Source: Clostridia bacterium (GTDB lineage: Bacteria; Bacillota; Clostridia; Christensenellales; Borkfalkiaceae). From it: a DNA stretch of 34,660 nucleotides. The notes below the pieces were generated by a model, which did no database searches, had not been told where the DNA came from, and was given only the letters and a program-made list of their open reading frames with translations. Shown in pieces: positions 1 to 8,508 of this stretch (position 1 is the first letter of the stretch; the number at the start of each line of letters is the position of its first letter). The stretch lies in contig JAFTSI010000018.1 of assembly GCA_017467345.1 (NCBI GenBank), forward strand, positions 1 through 34,660, given 5' to 3'. The translations under genes and the position numbers were made by a program.

Positions 1-174
1 ACGTGCTTTAATTGGTATATGAATTTTGACTTAATTGACGTGCCAAACGATATGAAAAAGTTAGTATGGGAATTTACGATTGATTATAAATCGGCAAGGT
101 CTTATCGAAAGGAAAAGAACGGTATGCTTAGACCTAATCAATGGCAAGATTTGACGGTAAATGTGTTTATATAA
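1..174 (+). CDS. C-terminal end of an unidentified protein (partial)
   Basis: Frame 1 is open from the left edge to a TAA at 172-174 and gives 57 residues ending in LTVNVFI. The stretch is rich in aromatic and charged residues (for example WYMNFDLIDVPNDMKK) and has the codon feel of a real gene. No start, motif or domain is visible because the gene begins outside the window, and I do not recognise the family. It is followed by about 190 bases of non-coding sequence and a strong terminator, consistent with it being the last gene of its transcript. Confidence 0.5.
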   Translation, partial: TCFNWYMNFDLIDVPNDMKKLVWEFTIDYKSARSYRKEKNGMLRPNQWQDLTVNVFI

Positions 175-363
175 CATAAGAATGATAAGGGAAAAACTTA
201 AAAAAAATTAAAACTGAATACAACCGCTACGGCGGATAAATATATGGATAATAGTATCGTGATAACAGCCTAAAATTAAACGGGCAATTTGTCGCTAAGG
301 GCAAAAGATAACGAGCACAAGCACAAATCAAAAACCCCAGAAAGTAATTTTTTGGAAATAACA

Positions 364-400
364 AACGCGCAGGCATTTTGCCTGCGCGTTTTAGTTTTAA
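364..400 (+). terminator. Rho-independent terminator before alr
   Basis: A near-perfect GC-rich stem (364-375 with 379-390, core CGCGCAGGCA / TGCCTGCGCG, three-base loop) is followed by TTTTAGTTTT. It separates the left-edge gene from alr. The rest of 175-363 shows no open frame, tRNA or recognisable RNA; there is only a small CCGC-TACG-GCGG hairpin near 224-235. Confidence 0.88.
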
Positions 401-432
401 ATGTTTATAGCACTTTTTAAGTTAAGTTTAAA

Positions 433-438
433 TATAAT
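433..438 (+). promoter_or_regulatory. Consensus -10 box directly in front of alr
   Basis: TATAAT lies only five bases before the ATG at 444, so a transcript from this box would begin at or near the start codon. No convincing -35 hexamer is seen at 16-18 bases upstream, and no Shine-Dalgarno sequence precedes the ATG. It may be a leaderless promoter, or the box may be chance in AT-rich DNA. Confidence 0.4.
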
Positions 439-443
439 ATGTT

Positions 444-1460
444 ATGCTTAATAAAACTATTATTGATTTAAATGCTATTAAAGATAATGCGCTTAAAATA
501 AAATCTAAACTTAAAAGTGGTGTAAAGTTTTGCGCAGTTGTTAAAGCAGATGCGTATGGACACGGCGCAGAAATGGTTGCAAGCGCAATTTATAATGTGG
601 TTGATTGTTTTGCCGTGGCTTTGGTGGAAGAAGGGGTTAATCTTCGGCGCGCAGGTATTGATAAAGATATTTTGGTGCTTATTCCGCCATTTTTAGAAGA
701 TATACAATTAGCCGTTGAGTATAATTTAACCATTAGCATTGATAACGAAAAAATGCTTGAAGAAGTGGAAAAAGAGTGCGAAAGGCAAAATGCAGTTATA
801 AAAGCGCATATAAAGTTTAATTCTGGTATGAATAGGCTTGGTGTGGGGCTTAACGAACTAAACAAAATATGCAAAAAGTTTAAAGGGTTAAAGCGCGTTA
901 AACTTGAAGGTATGTTTTCGCATTTGGCTTGCCCTGAAAATAGTGAACTAACCAAAAGGGCAGTTGACAACTTTTTACTTGCAAAAAGCACGGTGCTTTG
1001 TTATAATAAAAATGCTAGATGTCATTTATCGGCAAGTGGTGGGCTAATTAAGGGCTACCAGTTCGGTATGGTGCGTATAGGAATAATGCTTTACGGATAT
1101 AAACCATTTAAGTGTGGGTTTATAAACCTTAAAAGAGCAATGAAAGTTTATGCGCCTATGCTTACTAATAGGGTGCTAACTAAGGGCGAAACCTTTCTTT
1201 ATGGCGATAGTTTGGTGGGTAGAAAATATAAAGCGTCGCTTATAAGATATGGCTATGCTGATGGTGGATTAAGGATTAGTGGGCAAGGGCTAATAAAAAA
1301 TAGGTGTATGGATATTTCGGCAATAGAGAGCCATAAAAACTTTGGTAAACTTGTTTTGGTTATGGATAATGCCGAAAAGGAAGCGAAAGCAAGAAACACC
1401 ATTTGCTACGAAGTGTTATGCACGGCAAGTAAGCGAAGCGAAAGAATATACCTAAATTAA
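444..1460 (+). CDS. alr: Alanine racemase
   Basis: PLP-dependent enzyme interconverting L- and D-alanine to supply D-Ala for peptidoglycan. The PLP-binding lysine is K34 in VVKADAYGHG. Other family landmarks are FNSGMNRLG (125-133), GMFSHLA (156-162), the phosphate-contacting RIGIMLYGY (211-219), the catalytic tyrosine in RYGYADGG (Y271), CMDIS, and a C-terminal YEVLC...RIYLN. At 338 residues it is shorter than the usual 370-390: the loop region between CMD and YEVLC in the C-terminal beta domain is reduced. All expected catalytic positions remain, so an active enzyme is likely. The start lacks a Shine-Dalgarno sequence. It lies nine bases upstream of the next gene and probably heads an operon with the membrane protein, rsmD and coaD. 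Confidence 0.92.
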   Translation: MLNKTIIDLNAIKDNALKIKSKLKSGVKFCAVVKADAYGHGAEMVASAIYNVVDCFAVALVEEGVNLRRAGIDKDILVLIPPFLEDIQLAVEYNLTISIDNEKMLEEVEKECERQNAVIKAHIKFNSGMNRLGVGLNELNKICKKFKGLKRVKLEGMFSHLACPENSELTKRAVDNFLLAKSTVLCYNKNARCHLSASGGLIKGYQFGMVRIGIMLYGYKPFKCGFINLKRAMKVYAPMLTNRVLTKGETFLYGDSLVGRKYKASLIRYGYADGGLRISGQGLIKNRCMDISAIESHKNFGKLVLVMDNAEKEAKARNTICYEVLCTASKRSERIYLN

Positions 1461-1469
1461 AGGTGAAGT

Positions 1470-2075
1470 ATGAGTTATTATTTTAAAAAGACCATTTGGG
1501 CGATAATGTATTTAGTGCTAACGGTGGCGTTTGGGTTTGGTATAATGTTTGTTGGCGAAGGTCACGATATACCAAAACTTATAGCAAGCCTATTAAACCT
1601 TGGTCTATTTACCGTTGCAATGGGTTTAGTTTTTTATAAAGAAGGAAAAAGGGCATACCACACTCTTTTAGAAAACGACTTAACCAGAAAAAGGATTATT
1701 GAAACAGGCAAAGATTTACCCATTAAGCGCGCCGAAGAATACAAGGCTTATAAAGGTTTTATGATAGGTGTGTTTGTGTGCTTGCCATTAATATTGCTTT
1801 TGATAGCCCACTTAATAGTATCGCTTGCCACTAACGGACAAGTTGTCACTTTAGGACAAATATCTGGCTTTGCATACCTAATTTTCTATGAGCCGTTTGC
1901 AATATTTTTCCACGGCGAAATATATTGGCACTCTTTTATGATAACCCTTTACGCAGTTCCTTATGTATCGCTTGCAATAGGCTTGCCATATTATTTTGGC
2001 GCAAGGGCAAAGAGATTAGAGCGCGAAGAGATTGAAAAGACCAATAAGCAAATATACGGCAAGGAAAGTAAATGA
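1470..2075 (+). CDS. Small multi-pass membrane protein of unknown function
   Basis: A 201-residue protein preceded by AAAGGTGAAGT as ribosome binding site. Hydrophobic segments lie at about 8-28, 35-55, 95-120, 130-147 and 155-178, so it has four or five membrane helices, with charged stretches between helices 2 and 3 and at the C-terminus (ARAKRLEREEIEKTNKQ). I do not recognise the family and see no catalytic motif. Its stop codon overlaps the rsmD start (ATGA), so translation is coupled and it sits inside the alr-rsmD-coaD operon. Its function cannot be inferred from that context. Confidence 0.8.
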   Translation: MSYYFKKTIWAIMYLVLTVAFGFGIMFVGEGHDIPKLIASLLNLGLFTVAMGLVFYKEGKRAYHTLLENDLTRKRIIETGKDLPIKRAEEYKAYKGFMIGVFVCLPLILLLIAHLIVSLATNGQVVTLGQISGFAYLIFYEPFAIFFHGEIYWHSFMITLYAVPYVSLAIGLPYYFGARAKRLEREEIEKTNKQIYGKESK

Positions 2076-2602
2076 GAATAGTTGCAGGAAAGTATAAAGG
2101 AAGAACTCTCAATGAGTTTTCCAAAATAGGTGTTAGGCCTACTGGCGACAAGGCAAGGGAAAGCCTATTCAATATTTTGGCTTTTGAAATTGCAGGTAGT
2201 AGTTTTTTAGACCTTTTTGCAGGCACGGGCGCAGTTGGTATTGAAGCCATTTCGCGCGGGGCAGAAAGGGTTGTTTTAAACGATAGTTCAAGGGAAAGCA
2301 TTAAACTTATTAAGCAAAACCTTTTAAAGTTAAATGAAAATAGCGCGCAAGTTTTAGAGCGCGACGCGATAAGTTTACTTGCCTATTATAATAATGAGTT
2401 TGATTATATTTTTAGCGACCCACCATATGGCTCTAACCTAAACGAAAAGGTTGTTGCTAATTCCGTTAACGCGTTAAAGAGTGGTGGAAAACTTATTATT
2501 GAAGATGAAGTTCCTTATCTAGGTGAAGTTCCAGTAGGGCTAAAAATAACCGACCAAAGAAAATACGGCAGAGCGATTTTTACATTTTTTACCAAGGAGT
2601 AG
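2072..2602 (+). CDS. rsmD: 16S rRNA (guanine-N2) methyltransferase RsmD
   Basis: SAM-dependent methyltransferase that in characterised bacteria methylates G966 of 16S rRNA in the small subunit. The N-terminal MRIVAGKYKGR and RPTGDKARESLFNIL are family signatures. The SAM-binding loop is FLDLFAGTGAVGIEA (45-59), and the catalytic DPPY is at 116-119. The length of 176 residues is normal for the family. It starts inside the stop of the upstream membrane protein (ATGA overlap), and coaD begins four bases after its stop. The rsmD-coaD-ylbJ neighbourhood is also found in Bacillus (ylbH-ylbI-ylbJ), which supports all three calls. Confidence 0.95.
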   Translation: MRIVAGKYKGRTLNEFSKIGVRPTGDKARESLFNILAFEIAGSSFLDLFAGTGAVGIEAISRGAERVVLNDSSRESIKLIKQNLLKLNENSAQVLERDAISLLAYYNNEFDYIFSDPPYGSNLNEKVVANSVNALKSGGKLIIEDEVPYLGEVPVGLKITDQRKYGRAIFTFFTKE

Positions 2603-2605
2603 ATT

Positions 2606-3091
2606 ATGAAAACTTGTGTTTTTGCAGGCACTTTTGACCCATTTACCGTTGGGCACGCAGATGTTGTTGATAAATGCAAAAAAATATTTGATAAAGTTAT
2701 TATTGCAATAGGTGTTAATGGCGAAAAAAAGCCTTTCTTTTCGCTTGAAGAAAGAAAGGCCGTGCTTGAAACTATTTATGAAGGTGATAGCCAAATTGAA
2801 ATTGTTTCGTTTAGTGGGCTACTTGTTGACTTTATGAAATCGCGCTCACTTTCTGTTTATGTGCGCGGTGTTAGAAATGCCGACGATTATAAATACGAAA
2901 CTTTAACTTGTTGCTATAACGAAGATTTTTACAAAGAGTTAATAACCCTTTATATTCCCACGCCTAAAAAATACGAACATGTATCTTCTACATCTGTTAG
3001 GGAAGTTATTAAAATGGGTGCAAACTTTGAAAGGTATATTCCCGAAAAAGCCATTAAACTTACCAAAGAGTTTTTGGCTAAAAGAAAATAA
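2606..3091 (+). CDS. coaD: Phosphopantetheine adenylyltransferase
   Basis: Catalyses ATP + 4'-phosphopantetheine to dephospho-CoA, the penultimate step of coenzyme A synthesis, in the cytoplasm. It is a nucleotidyltransferase-fold protein with GTFDPFTVGH (8-17, the T/HxGH motif), RGVRNADDYKYE (87-98, family RGxRxxxDxxYE) and SSTSVRE (127-133, the C-terminal ISSTxVR motif). The length of 161 residues is standard. Its start follows AAGGAG in the preceding intergenic bases. Its 3' end overlaps the convergent ylbJ reading frame by 14 bases, and no terminator is visible between them. Confidence 0.96.
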   Translation: MKTCVFAGTFDPFTVGHADVVDKCKKIFDKVIIAIGVNGEKKPFFSLEERKAVLETIYEGDSQIEIVSFSGLLVDFMKSRSLSVYVRGVRNADDYKYETLTCCYNEDFYKELITLYIPTPKKYEHVSSTSVREVIKMGANFERYIPEKAIKLTKEFLAKRK

Positions 3092-4067
3092 CCGATATAG
3101 TTAAACCCACAAAAAAGTTTATAATAGCCACCACCAACTTTGAAAAAAGGAAAGGGGTGGTTTTTATTTTTGCTTTTTTTAGGTATGCAACTGATTGCAT
3201 TATAATTGAAAAACCACTAAACGCGCAAATAAAAGAAACTATGGGCAAGGCTTGTTTTAACGGAATAGAAGTTGCTAATATTTTAAGCCCACAAGTATAT
3301 TCAAAAAGGGCAAAGGTTACGCCTTTTGCGCTTTCGCTATTGCCTAAAATTAGGGTTAGTGGTTTAATTAAAATGTTAAGCGCGCCTATATCAAAAAGAA
3401 TATTAGTTAAAAGGTAAAATAGCGCAATTATTCCACCAACCACAAGCATAGAAATAACCGAAGAATAAACACTTTCATAAAAAATGGCATCACATTTTAT
3501 AAAAGGGGCTACATTGTTAGTGGGTTTAGATTTATATTTATACCGTGAAAAAATTAAAGCAGAAATCAACGAAGAAATTATATGCGTTAAAAATAAAAGC
3601 GCGCCAAACTTTATGCTATTAAACATAACACTACCAACGCTACCTATTAAAAACATAGGCGAAGCATTAGATGAAATCATACTTGCTCTTTCGCTTTCGG
3701 TTTCGCCAAGAATACATTTTTCCTTAAACTCACCAACTAACTTTGAACCTAACGGATAGCCACTAAAAGCCCCTACAATATAACAAAAAAATGCCGTGCC
3801 TGAAAGGTTAAACACCCTTTTAGAAAAGGGGGATATGCCGTTTGCTATTTTTGAAGTGAGTTTTAGTTTAGATATAAACGCCACAACAAAAAAGTATGGA
3901 AAAAGTGATGGAACAACTAACGATAGCCAAATTAAAAGACCTTGTAAAACGGTTTTTGAGTAGTTTTTGTTGATGGCAAAAATTATGCATAAAAAAATTA
4001 AAAATAAAGTTATAATCGTTTCTTTAATTAAAGATATTTTATGACTTTTTATATTTATATTTAGCAT
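3078..4067 (-). CDS. ylbJ: Sporulation integral membrane protein, YlbJ family
   Basis: Highly hydrophobic 329-residue protein with about eight membrane segments and two similar halves, as in nucleoside-recognition/Gate-type proteins. The sequences SLFPYFFVVAF, GAFSGYPLGSK and FEYTCGLKILA match my memory of the YlbJ family, which in Bacillus belongs to the sigma-E regulon and is needed for proper spores. The reading frame is open further upstream, to 4322, but that part lies across the start of rarA. The first sensible ATG is at 4067, just before the first hydrophobic segment. It directly follows a sigma-E-like promoter and has no Shine-Dalgarno sequence. Another in-frame ATG at 4103 would place the start within that promoter. 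The neighbouring rsmD-coaD pair supports the identity. It is somewhat shorter than the Bacillus protein. Confidence 0.83.
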   Translation of the reverse strand: MLNINIKSHKISLIKETIITLFLIFLCIIFAINKNYSKTVLQGLLIWLSLVVPSLFPYFFVVAFISKLKLTSKIANGISPFSKRVFNLSGTAFFCYIVGAFSGYPLGSKLVGEFKEKCILGETESERASMISSNASPMFLIGSVGSVMFNSIKFGALLFLTHIISSLISALIFSRYKYKSKPTNNVAPFIKCDAIFYESVYSSVISMLVVGGIIALFYLLTNILFDIGALNILIKPLTLILGNSESAKGVTFALFEYTCGLKILATSIPLKQALPIVSFICAFSGFSIIMQSVAYLKKAKIKTTPFLFSKLVVAIINFFVGLTISVIFF

Positions 4068-4072
4068 ATTAA

Positions 4073-4101
4073 AATGTATTTGCGCTTGAAAAATAATATG
4101 C
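4073..4101 (-). promoter_or_regulatory. Sigma-E-type promoter for ylbJ
   Basis: On the minus strand, GCATATT (4095-4101) matches the Bacillus sigma-E -35 consensus KMATATT at every position. AATACATT (4073-4080) matches the -10 consensus CATACANT at all but the first base. The spacer is 14 bases, the usual distance. The -10 box ends five bases before the ylbJ ATG. The sigma factor that would use it is encoded in this window at 14320-15027. Confidence 0.72.
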
Positions 4102-4114
4102 ATTGTGGTAAAAT
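4086..4114 (+). promoter_or_regulatory. Sigma-A-type promoter for rarA
   Basis: TTGAAA (4086-4091) and TAAAAT (4109-4114) are separated by exactly 17 bases, a strong housekeeping promoter. The -10 box ends six bases before the rarA ATG at 4121, and no Shine-Dalgarno sequence is present, so the transcript is likely leaderless. It overlaps the opposing sigma-E promoter of ylbJ base for base. Confidence 0.65.
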
Positions 4115-4120
4115 AGAAAT

Positions 4121-5428
4121 ATGGATTTATTTGACTATTCAAACGACAAAAAAACACTTGTTCCACTTGCCGAAAGAATGCGCGCAAGGAACTTAAATGA
4201 GTTTTTAGGGCAAAGCCACATTGTAAGCGAAACGGGGCTACTTCGCCGTGCAATAAAACTTGATAGGCTTGGCAGTTGCATTTTTTGGGGGCCACCGGGT
4301 TGTGGTAAAACCACCCTTGCAAATGTTATTGCAAGTTCAACTTCTGGCGCGTTTGTAAAACTTAACGCAGTTAATAGTGGTGTGGCAGAAGTAAAACAAG
4401 TTGTTGAAAACGCAAAGCAAACGGCAAAACTTTACGGCAAAAAAACATACCTACTTTTAGATGAGTGCCACCGTTTTAATAAAACTCAAAGCGATTCGCT
4501 ACTTCCTGCAATTGAGCAAGGCGATATAATTTTTATAGGCTCAACTACTGAAAACCCATACGCGTCAATGACGCCTGCTATCGTTTCAAGGTGCAGGGTT
4601 TTTGAACTTAAACGCCTTTCAAAAGAAGATATTAAAACTGCCTTAAATCGCGCGCTAAACGATAAAGAGCGTGGGCTTGGCGAATATAAGGCAAATGTTA
4701 GTGAAGATGCTATTGAGCATATAGCAAAACTTTCGGCAGGCGATTTAAGGGTTGCCTACAATGCGCTTGAACTTGCCGTTTTAACAACTAACCCTAATAG
4801 TGATGGGGTTATAAATGTTGAACTTAAAGATGCAGAAGAAAGTATTCAACAAAAGGCGCTATCTTATGATGAGGGGCTTTACTACGATATGCTTTCGGCA
4901 TTTTGTAAAAGTCTTCGTGGAAGTGATGCAAACGCAGCGCTTTATTATATGCAAAGGCTTATTCAAGGTGGGTGCGACCCACTATTATTAGCAAGGCGAA
5001 TTATAGCGCACTCTGCAGAAGATGTTGGTATGGCAGACCCAAATGCTTTGGTGGTTGCAACAAACGCGCTTGTGGCTTATGAAAAAATAGGTATGCCTGA
5101 GGGGTTGCTACCTTTATCGGAAGCCGTGGTGTATGTTTGCGAAGCAGAAAAATCAAACTCTGTATATTTAGCAATGCACGGCGCAGGCGAAGATGCTAAA
5201 AATATTAAAGACGACACCGTGCCACCGCATTTGAAAAATGCCGTTTACGGCTCTACCGAAGATAAAAACCTTTCAAAAAAATATAAGTATCCACACGATT
5301 TTGGTGGGTATGTTGAACAACAGTATTTGCCAAACTCTATTAAAGATAAGGTTTACTATATACCAAGCGATAAGGGATACGAAAAAAAGGTTAAAGAAAT
5401 TAGAAAGAATAAAGGCAAAAAATATTAA
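4121..5428 (+). CDS. rarA: Replication-associated recombination protein A (AAA+ ATPase)
   Basis: Cytoplasmic AAA+ ATPase of the RarA/MgsA/WRNIP1 family, which acts at stalled replication forks and on single-strand gaps. N-terminal PLAERMRARNLNEFLGQ is the family signature. Walker A is GPPGCGKT (57-64), Walker B is LLLDECH (111-117), and sensor 1 lies in GSTTENP (140-146). The C-terminal half carries the family's tetramerisation region (DGVIN, DALYYMLS-like, GGCDPLLLARRII, SEDVGMADP-like motifs). Its length of 435 residues is typical. The start is fixed by the promoter just upstream and by MDLFDY, a usual N-terminus. tex begins nine bases after its stop and may be co-transcribed. Confidence 0.94.
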   Translation: MDLFDYSNDKKTLVPLAERMRARNLNEFLGQSHIVSETGLLRRAIKLDRLGSCIFWGPPGCGKTTLANVIASSTSGAFVKLNAVNSGVAEVKQVVENAKQTAKLYGKKTYLLLDECHRFNKTQSDSLLPAIEQGDIIFIGSTTENPYASMTPAIVSRCRVFELKRLSKEDIKTALNRALNDKERGLGEYKANVSEDAIEHIAKLSAGDLRVAYNALELAVLTTNPNSDGVINVELKDAEESIQQKALSYDEGLYYDMLSAFCKSLRGSDANAALYYMQRLIQGGCDPLLLARRIIAHSAEDVGMADPNALVVATNALVAYEKIGMPEGLLPLSEAVVYVCEAEKSNSVYLAMHGAGEDAKNIKDDTVPPHLKNAVYGSTEDKNLSKKYKYPHDFGGYVEQQYLPNSIKDKVYYIPSDKGYEKKVKEIRKNKGKKY

Positions 5429-5437
5429 GGGGAACAT

Positions 5438-7723
5438 ATGGACTTTTCATTAAAATTAAGCAAAGAATTCGGCATTAGGCAAGACTATTCGGCAAACATC
5501 ATTAAACTTATTGATGACGATAATACTATTCCTTTTATAGCAAGATACCGTAAAGAGCAAACTGGCTCTTGCGACGACCAAGTGCTTAGAGAGTTTTATG
5601 ATAGGCTCAAATATTTAAGGAACTTGGAAAAAAGAAAAGAAGAAGTTATAAACTCAATTACAGAGCAAGGCAAGATGACTGATGAAATTGCAATCGCTCT
5701 TGCAGGTGCTGAAACAATGACGGAAGTGGAAGACATTTACCGTCCTTACAAGCAAAAAAGAAAAACAAGGGCGTCGGTTGCAATTGAAAAGGGATTAAAG
5801 CCTTTTGCAGAAGTTATTTTAGCGCAAGATAAGTCGTTAAAGGTGCTTGAAGAAGGCGCTAAGTATATCAACGAAGAAAAGGGCGTTTTAACGGCAGAAG
5901 ATGCCGTAAAGGGCGCAAGCGACATTATCGCAGAGATTATTGCTGATGATGCCGAACTTCGCAAAATGGTTAGAAAGAAAACCTTTGAAACGGGGGTTAT
6001 TGAAACCAAACTTTTAGAAAACGAAAATGACAAAACTTACGATATGTATGAAAAGCATAACGAAGCAGTTTCTAAAATACCATCGCACAGAATACTTGCC
6101 ATTAACCGTGGCGAAAAGGAAGAGTGCTTAAAGGTTTCGGTTACCGTTGATGAAGAAAGTTTTGTTTCGGCAATCCAAACTGTGTATGTTAAAAACGATA
6201 GCGAAAGTGGCAAAATTGTTGGTGAGTGCGCGCTTGATGCCTTTAAGCGCTTGATATACCCATCAGTTGAGCGCGAAATTAGAAATGAACTTACCGATAC
6301 TGCAAGTGAGCAAGCAATTAAGATGTTTGAAGTAAACCTTAAACCCTTGCTTTTACAACCACCGTTAAAGGGCAAAAACATTTTAGGTCTTGACCCTGCG
6401 TATAGAACAGGTTGCAAAATTGCAGTAATAGATTATAAGGGTAATGTTTTAGACACCACCGTAGTTTACCCAACCCCACCACAAAGCAAAATTGAAGATG
6501 CCGAAAAGATTTTAACTGCGCTTATTAAAAAGCACGGTGTTTCGGTTATTTCAATAGGCAACGGCACGGCAAGTAAAGAAAGCGAAATATTCGTTGCTAA
6601 TATGATTAAAAATAACGGCTTAAATGTTAGTTATGCCGTTGTTAACGAAGCAGGCGCATCAGTTTATAGCGCAAGCAAACTTGGTGCAAGTGAGTTCCCC
6701 GATTTTGATGTGGCGCTCCGTTCGGCAGTGTCAATTGCAAGAAGACTTCTTGACCCACTTGCAGAACTTATTAAAATTGATGTTAAGTCAATAGGTGTTG
6801 GGCAATACCAACACGATATGCCCGAAAATAGGCTTGAAGAAGTTTTGGGTGGTGTTGTTGAAGATTGTGTTAACAGCGTTGGCGTTGACCTTAATACTGC
6901 ATCTGTTTCGCTATTATCGTATGTAGCAGGCTTAAACAAGGCTACTGCAAAGCAAATTGTTGAGTATCGTGAAAAGCAAGCATTTAAGGAACGCAAAGAC
7001 CTATTAAAGGTTAAAAAACTTGGCGAAAAAACCTTTTTACAATGCGCAGGCTTTTTAAGGATTACAGGTGGGTTTGTGCTTGATAACACGGCAGTTCACC
7101 CAGAAAACTACCAAGCCGTTGAAAAAATGTTGGGCATTTTAGGGTATACATTAAGTGATGTTGAAAATGGTAAGATTAGCGATATTAAGGAAAGGATTGA
7201 AGTTAAAACCTATTCGGCACTTGCAAAAGAGTGTGGCATAGGCGAACCTACTTTAAGAGATATCGTTGATGAGTTATTAAAGCCCGGTAGAGATATCCGT
7301 GAAAGTTTACCTGCGCCCGTTCTTCGTAGCGACCTTATGGACTTAAACGACCTTAAAGAAGGTATGGAAATTGTTGGAACGGTTAGAAATGTTATTGACT
7401 TTGGTGTGTTTGTAGATATAGGCGTGCATCAAGATGGATTAGTTCACATTTCGCAAATATCTAACGGATGTATTAAACACCCAAGTGATGTTCTAAAAGT
7501 TGGAGATGTTGTTAAGGTTAAAGTTTTAGGTGTTGATACGGTAAAGAAAAAAATATCACTCACTATGAAAACTGCAGATAATCCAAACGGCATAGCCGTA
7601 GGCAATCAAAAAACCGATAAGGAAAGAAAGCAAGGCAGAATTAACGCAGAGAAAAAGCGCGAAAAAACTCAAATGAGTGATGCCGACTTAAAGCAATTAC
7701 TTCTTAAAAAATTTGGTAGATAA
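5438..7723 (+). CDS. tex: Tex family RNA-binding transcription accessory protein
   Basis: 761-residue nucleic-acid-binding protein related to eukaryotic Spt6. The order of domains fits Tex: an N-terminal helical region with a helix-turn-helix (about 1-200), a YqgF/RNase H-like domain beginning at ILGLDPAYRTGCKIAVID (about 313), tandem helix-hairpin-helix motifs (LSYVAGLNKATAKQIV, about 490 onward), and a C-terminal S1 domain (GMEIVGTVRNVIDFGVFVD, about 641-712), followed by a basic tail. AAGGGGAAC precedes the ATG. It is the last gene before a bidirectional terminator. Confidence 0.95.
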   Translation: MDFSLKLSKEFGIRQDYSANIIKLIDDDNTIPFIARYRKEQTGSCDDQVLREFYDRLKYLRNLEKRKEEVINSITEQGKMTDEIAIALAGAETMTEVEDIYRPYKQKRKTRASVAIEKGLKPFAEVILAQDKSLKVLEEGAKYINEEKGVLTAEDAVKGASDIIAEIIADDAELRKMVRKKTFETGVIETKLLENENDKTYDMYEKHNEAVSKIPSHRILAINRGEKEECLKVSVTVDEESFVSAIQTVYVKNDSESGKIVGECALDAFKRLIYPSVEREIRNELTDTASEQAIKMFEVNLKPLLLQPPLKGKNILGLDPAYRTGCKIAVIDYKGNVLDTTVVYPTPPQSKIEDAEKILTALIKKHGVSVISIGNGTASKESEIFVANMIKNNGLNVSYAVVNEAGASVYSASKLGASEFPDFDVALRSAVSIARRLLDPLAELIKIDVKSIGVGQYQHDMPENRLEEVLGGVVEDCVNSVGVDLNTASVSLLSYVAGLNKATAKQIVEYREKQAFKERKDLLKVKKLGEKTFLQCAGFLRITGGFVLDNTAVHPENYQAVEKMLGILGYTLSDVENGKISDIKERIEVKTYSALAKECGIGEPTLRDIVDELLKPGRDIRESLPAPVLRSDLMDLNDLKEGMEIVGTVRNVIDFGVFVDIGVHQDGLVHISQISNGCIKHPSDVLKVGDVVKVKVLGVDTVKKKISLTMKTADNPNGIAVGNQKTDKERKQGRINAEKKREKTQMSDADLKQLLLKKFGR

Positions 7724-7732
7724 TTAAACAAA

Positions 7733-7764
7733 AAAAGCACCAACCAAGTGGTTGGTGCTTTTAG
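7733..7764. terminator. Bidirectional terminator between tex and the phosphodiesterase gene
   Basis: AAAAGCACCAACC (7733-7745) pairs with GGTTGGTGCTTTT (7750-7762). There is a T-rich tail on the plus strand and an A-run on the left that becomes a T-run on the minus strand. It lies between convergent stop codons at 7723 and 7768, so it can end both transcripts. Confidence 0.9.
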
Positions 7765-7767
7765 TTT

Positions 7768-8487
7768 TTATAAGGTTGGTGTAAATAGTTCGTAAATTAT
7801 ATTATCGCATTTATCTTTAATTTTTTCATAGTCTTCTTTACTTGTTAAAGTCCACGCTAAAAGGGCTTTATCTTTAACCTTTTTTTGGGGTAATGGTAGG
7901 CTATTAAAATTGCAACTTATAAAGTCGGGTTTCGCAAGGAAATTAAAGGGCATTTTGCTTATTGCCCAGCGCGTGGTTTTCTTGGTGATTTCGGTGTTTG
8001 GGTCGGTTAAAACACCACGAATAAAATGGGGCGCAAGTTTTTTGGTTTTTATTATGTAAAAGGGGTTAAATGACTGCACGGCAAATTCGCCTTTATACTC
8101 TTTTAAAACATTTATTGCCTTTTCTAAAAATTCTTTACTTGGTTGGTTTTTAAACTCAACTAAAATAGGGCTTTTTCCCTTTGCTATTTCTAAAACTTCG
8201 TTAAGGGTGGGAATAGTGTAATTTGTGCCGTTTAGCCTTAACGCTTTTAGTTCGCTTAAACTCTTGTTCCAAATTAAACTATCTTTGCCAGTCATACGCA
8301 AAAGATTATCGTCGTGAAAAGATACTAAATTGCCATCACTTGTTAGGTGAATATCAATTTCAATCGGGATTTTCTTTTCCGCCGCCCTTTCATAAGCAAG
8401 GGTAGAGTTTTCAGGAACACTTTCGCCCCAAAGCCCACGGTGAGCAATAGGTTTTGTTAAAAGCCAACTATCTTTATCTATTCTCAT
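7768..8487 (-). CDS. Glycerophosphodiester phosphodiesterase
   Basis: 239-residue TIM-barrel enzyme that hydrolyses glycerophosphodiesters from phospholipid turnover to glycerol 3-phosphate and an alcohol. The family signature is intact: HRG in IAHRGLWGE, PENS, the metal-binding EIDIH and HDD, and C-terminal LLAWTLTS. There is no signal peptide, so it is probably cytoplasmic. The frame is open to an ATG at 8514, but AAAGGAG sits six bases before the ATG at 8487, which is therefore the better start. A monocistronic unit is suggested by its own promoter at 8528-8556 and the shared terminator. Confidence 0.9.
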   Translation of the reverse strand: MRIDKDSWLLTKPIAHRGLWGESVPENSTLAYERAAEKKIPIEIDIHLTSDGNLVSFHDDNLLRMTGKDSLIWNKSLSELKALRLNGTNYTIPTLNEVLEIAKGKSPILVEFKNQPSKEFLEKAINVLKEYKGEFAVQSFNPFYIIKTKKLAPHFIRGVLTDPNTEITKKTTRWAISKMPFNFLAKPDFISCNFNSLPLPQKKVKDKALLAWTLTSKEDYEKIKDKCDNIIYELFTPTL

Positions 8488-8508
8488 ATAAAACTCCTTT
8501 TTAACCAC

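Noticed and set aside
3157..3759. Plus-strand open frames of 86 and 91 codons
   Set aside because: They lie fully antisense to ylbJ, have no ribosome binding sites and no recognisable features.
4068..4322. Upstream extension of the ylbJ reading frame on the minus strand
   Set aside because: It runs antisense through the first 200 bases of rarA, whose Walker A coding region is unmistakable, and has no hydrophobic or signal features; the ATG at 4067 fits the promoter and the membrane topology.
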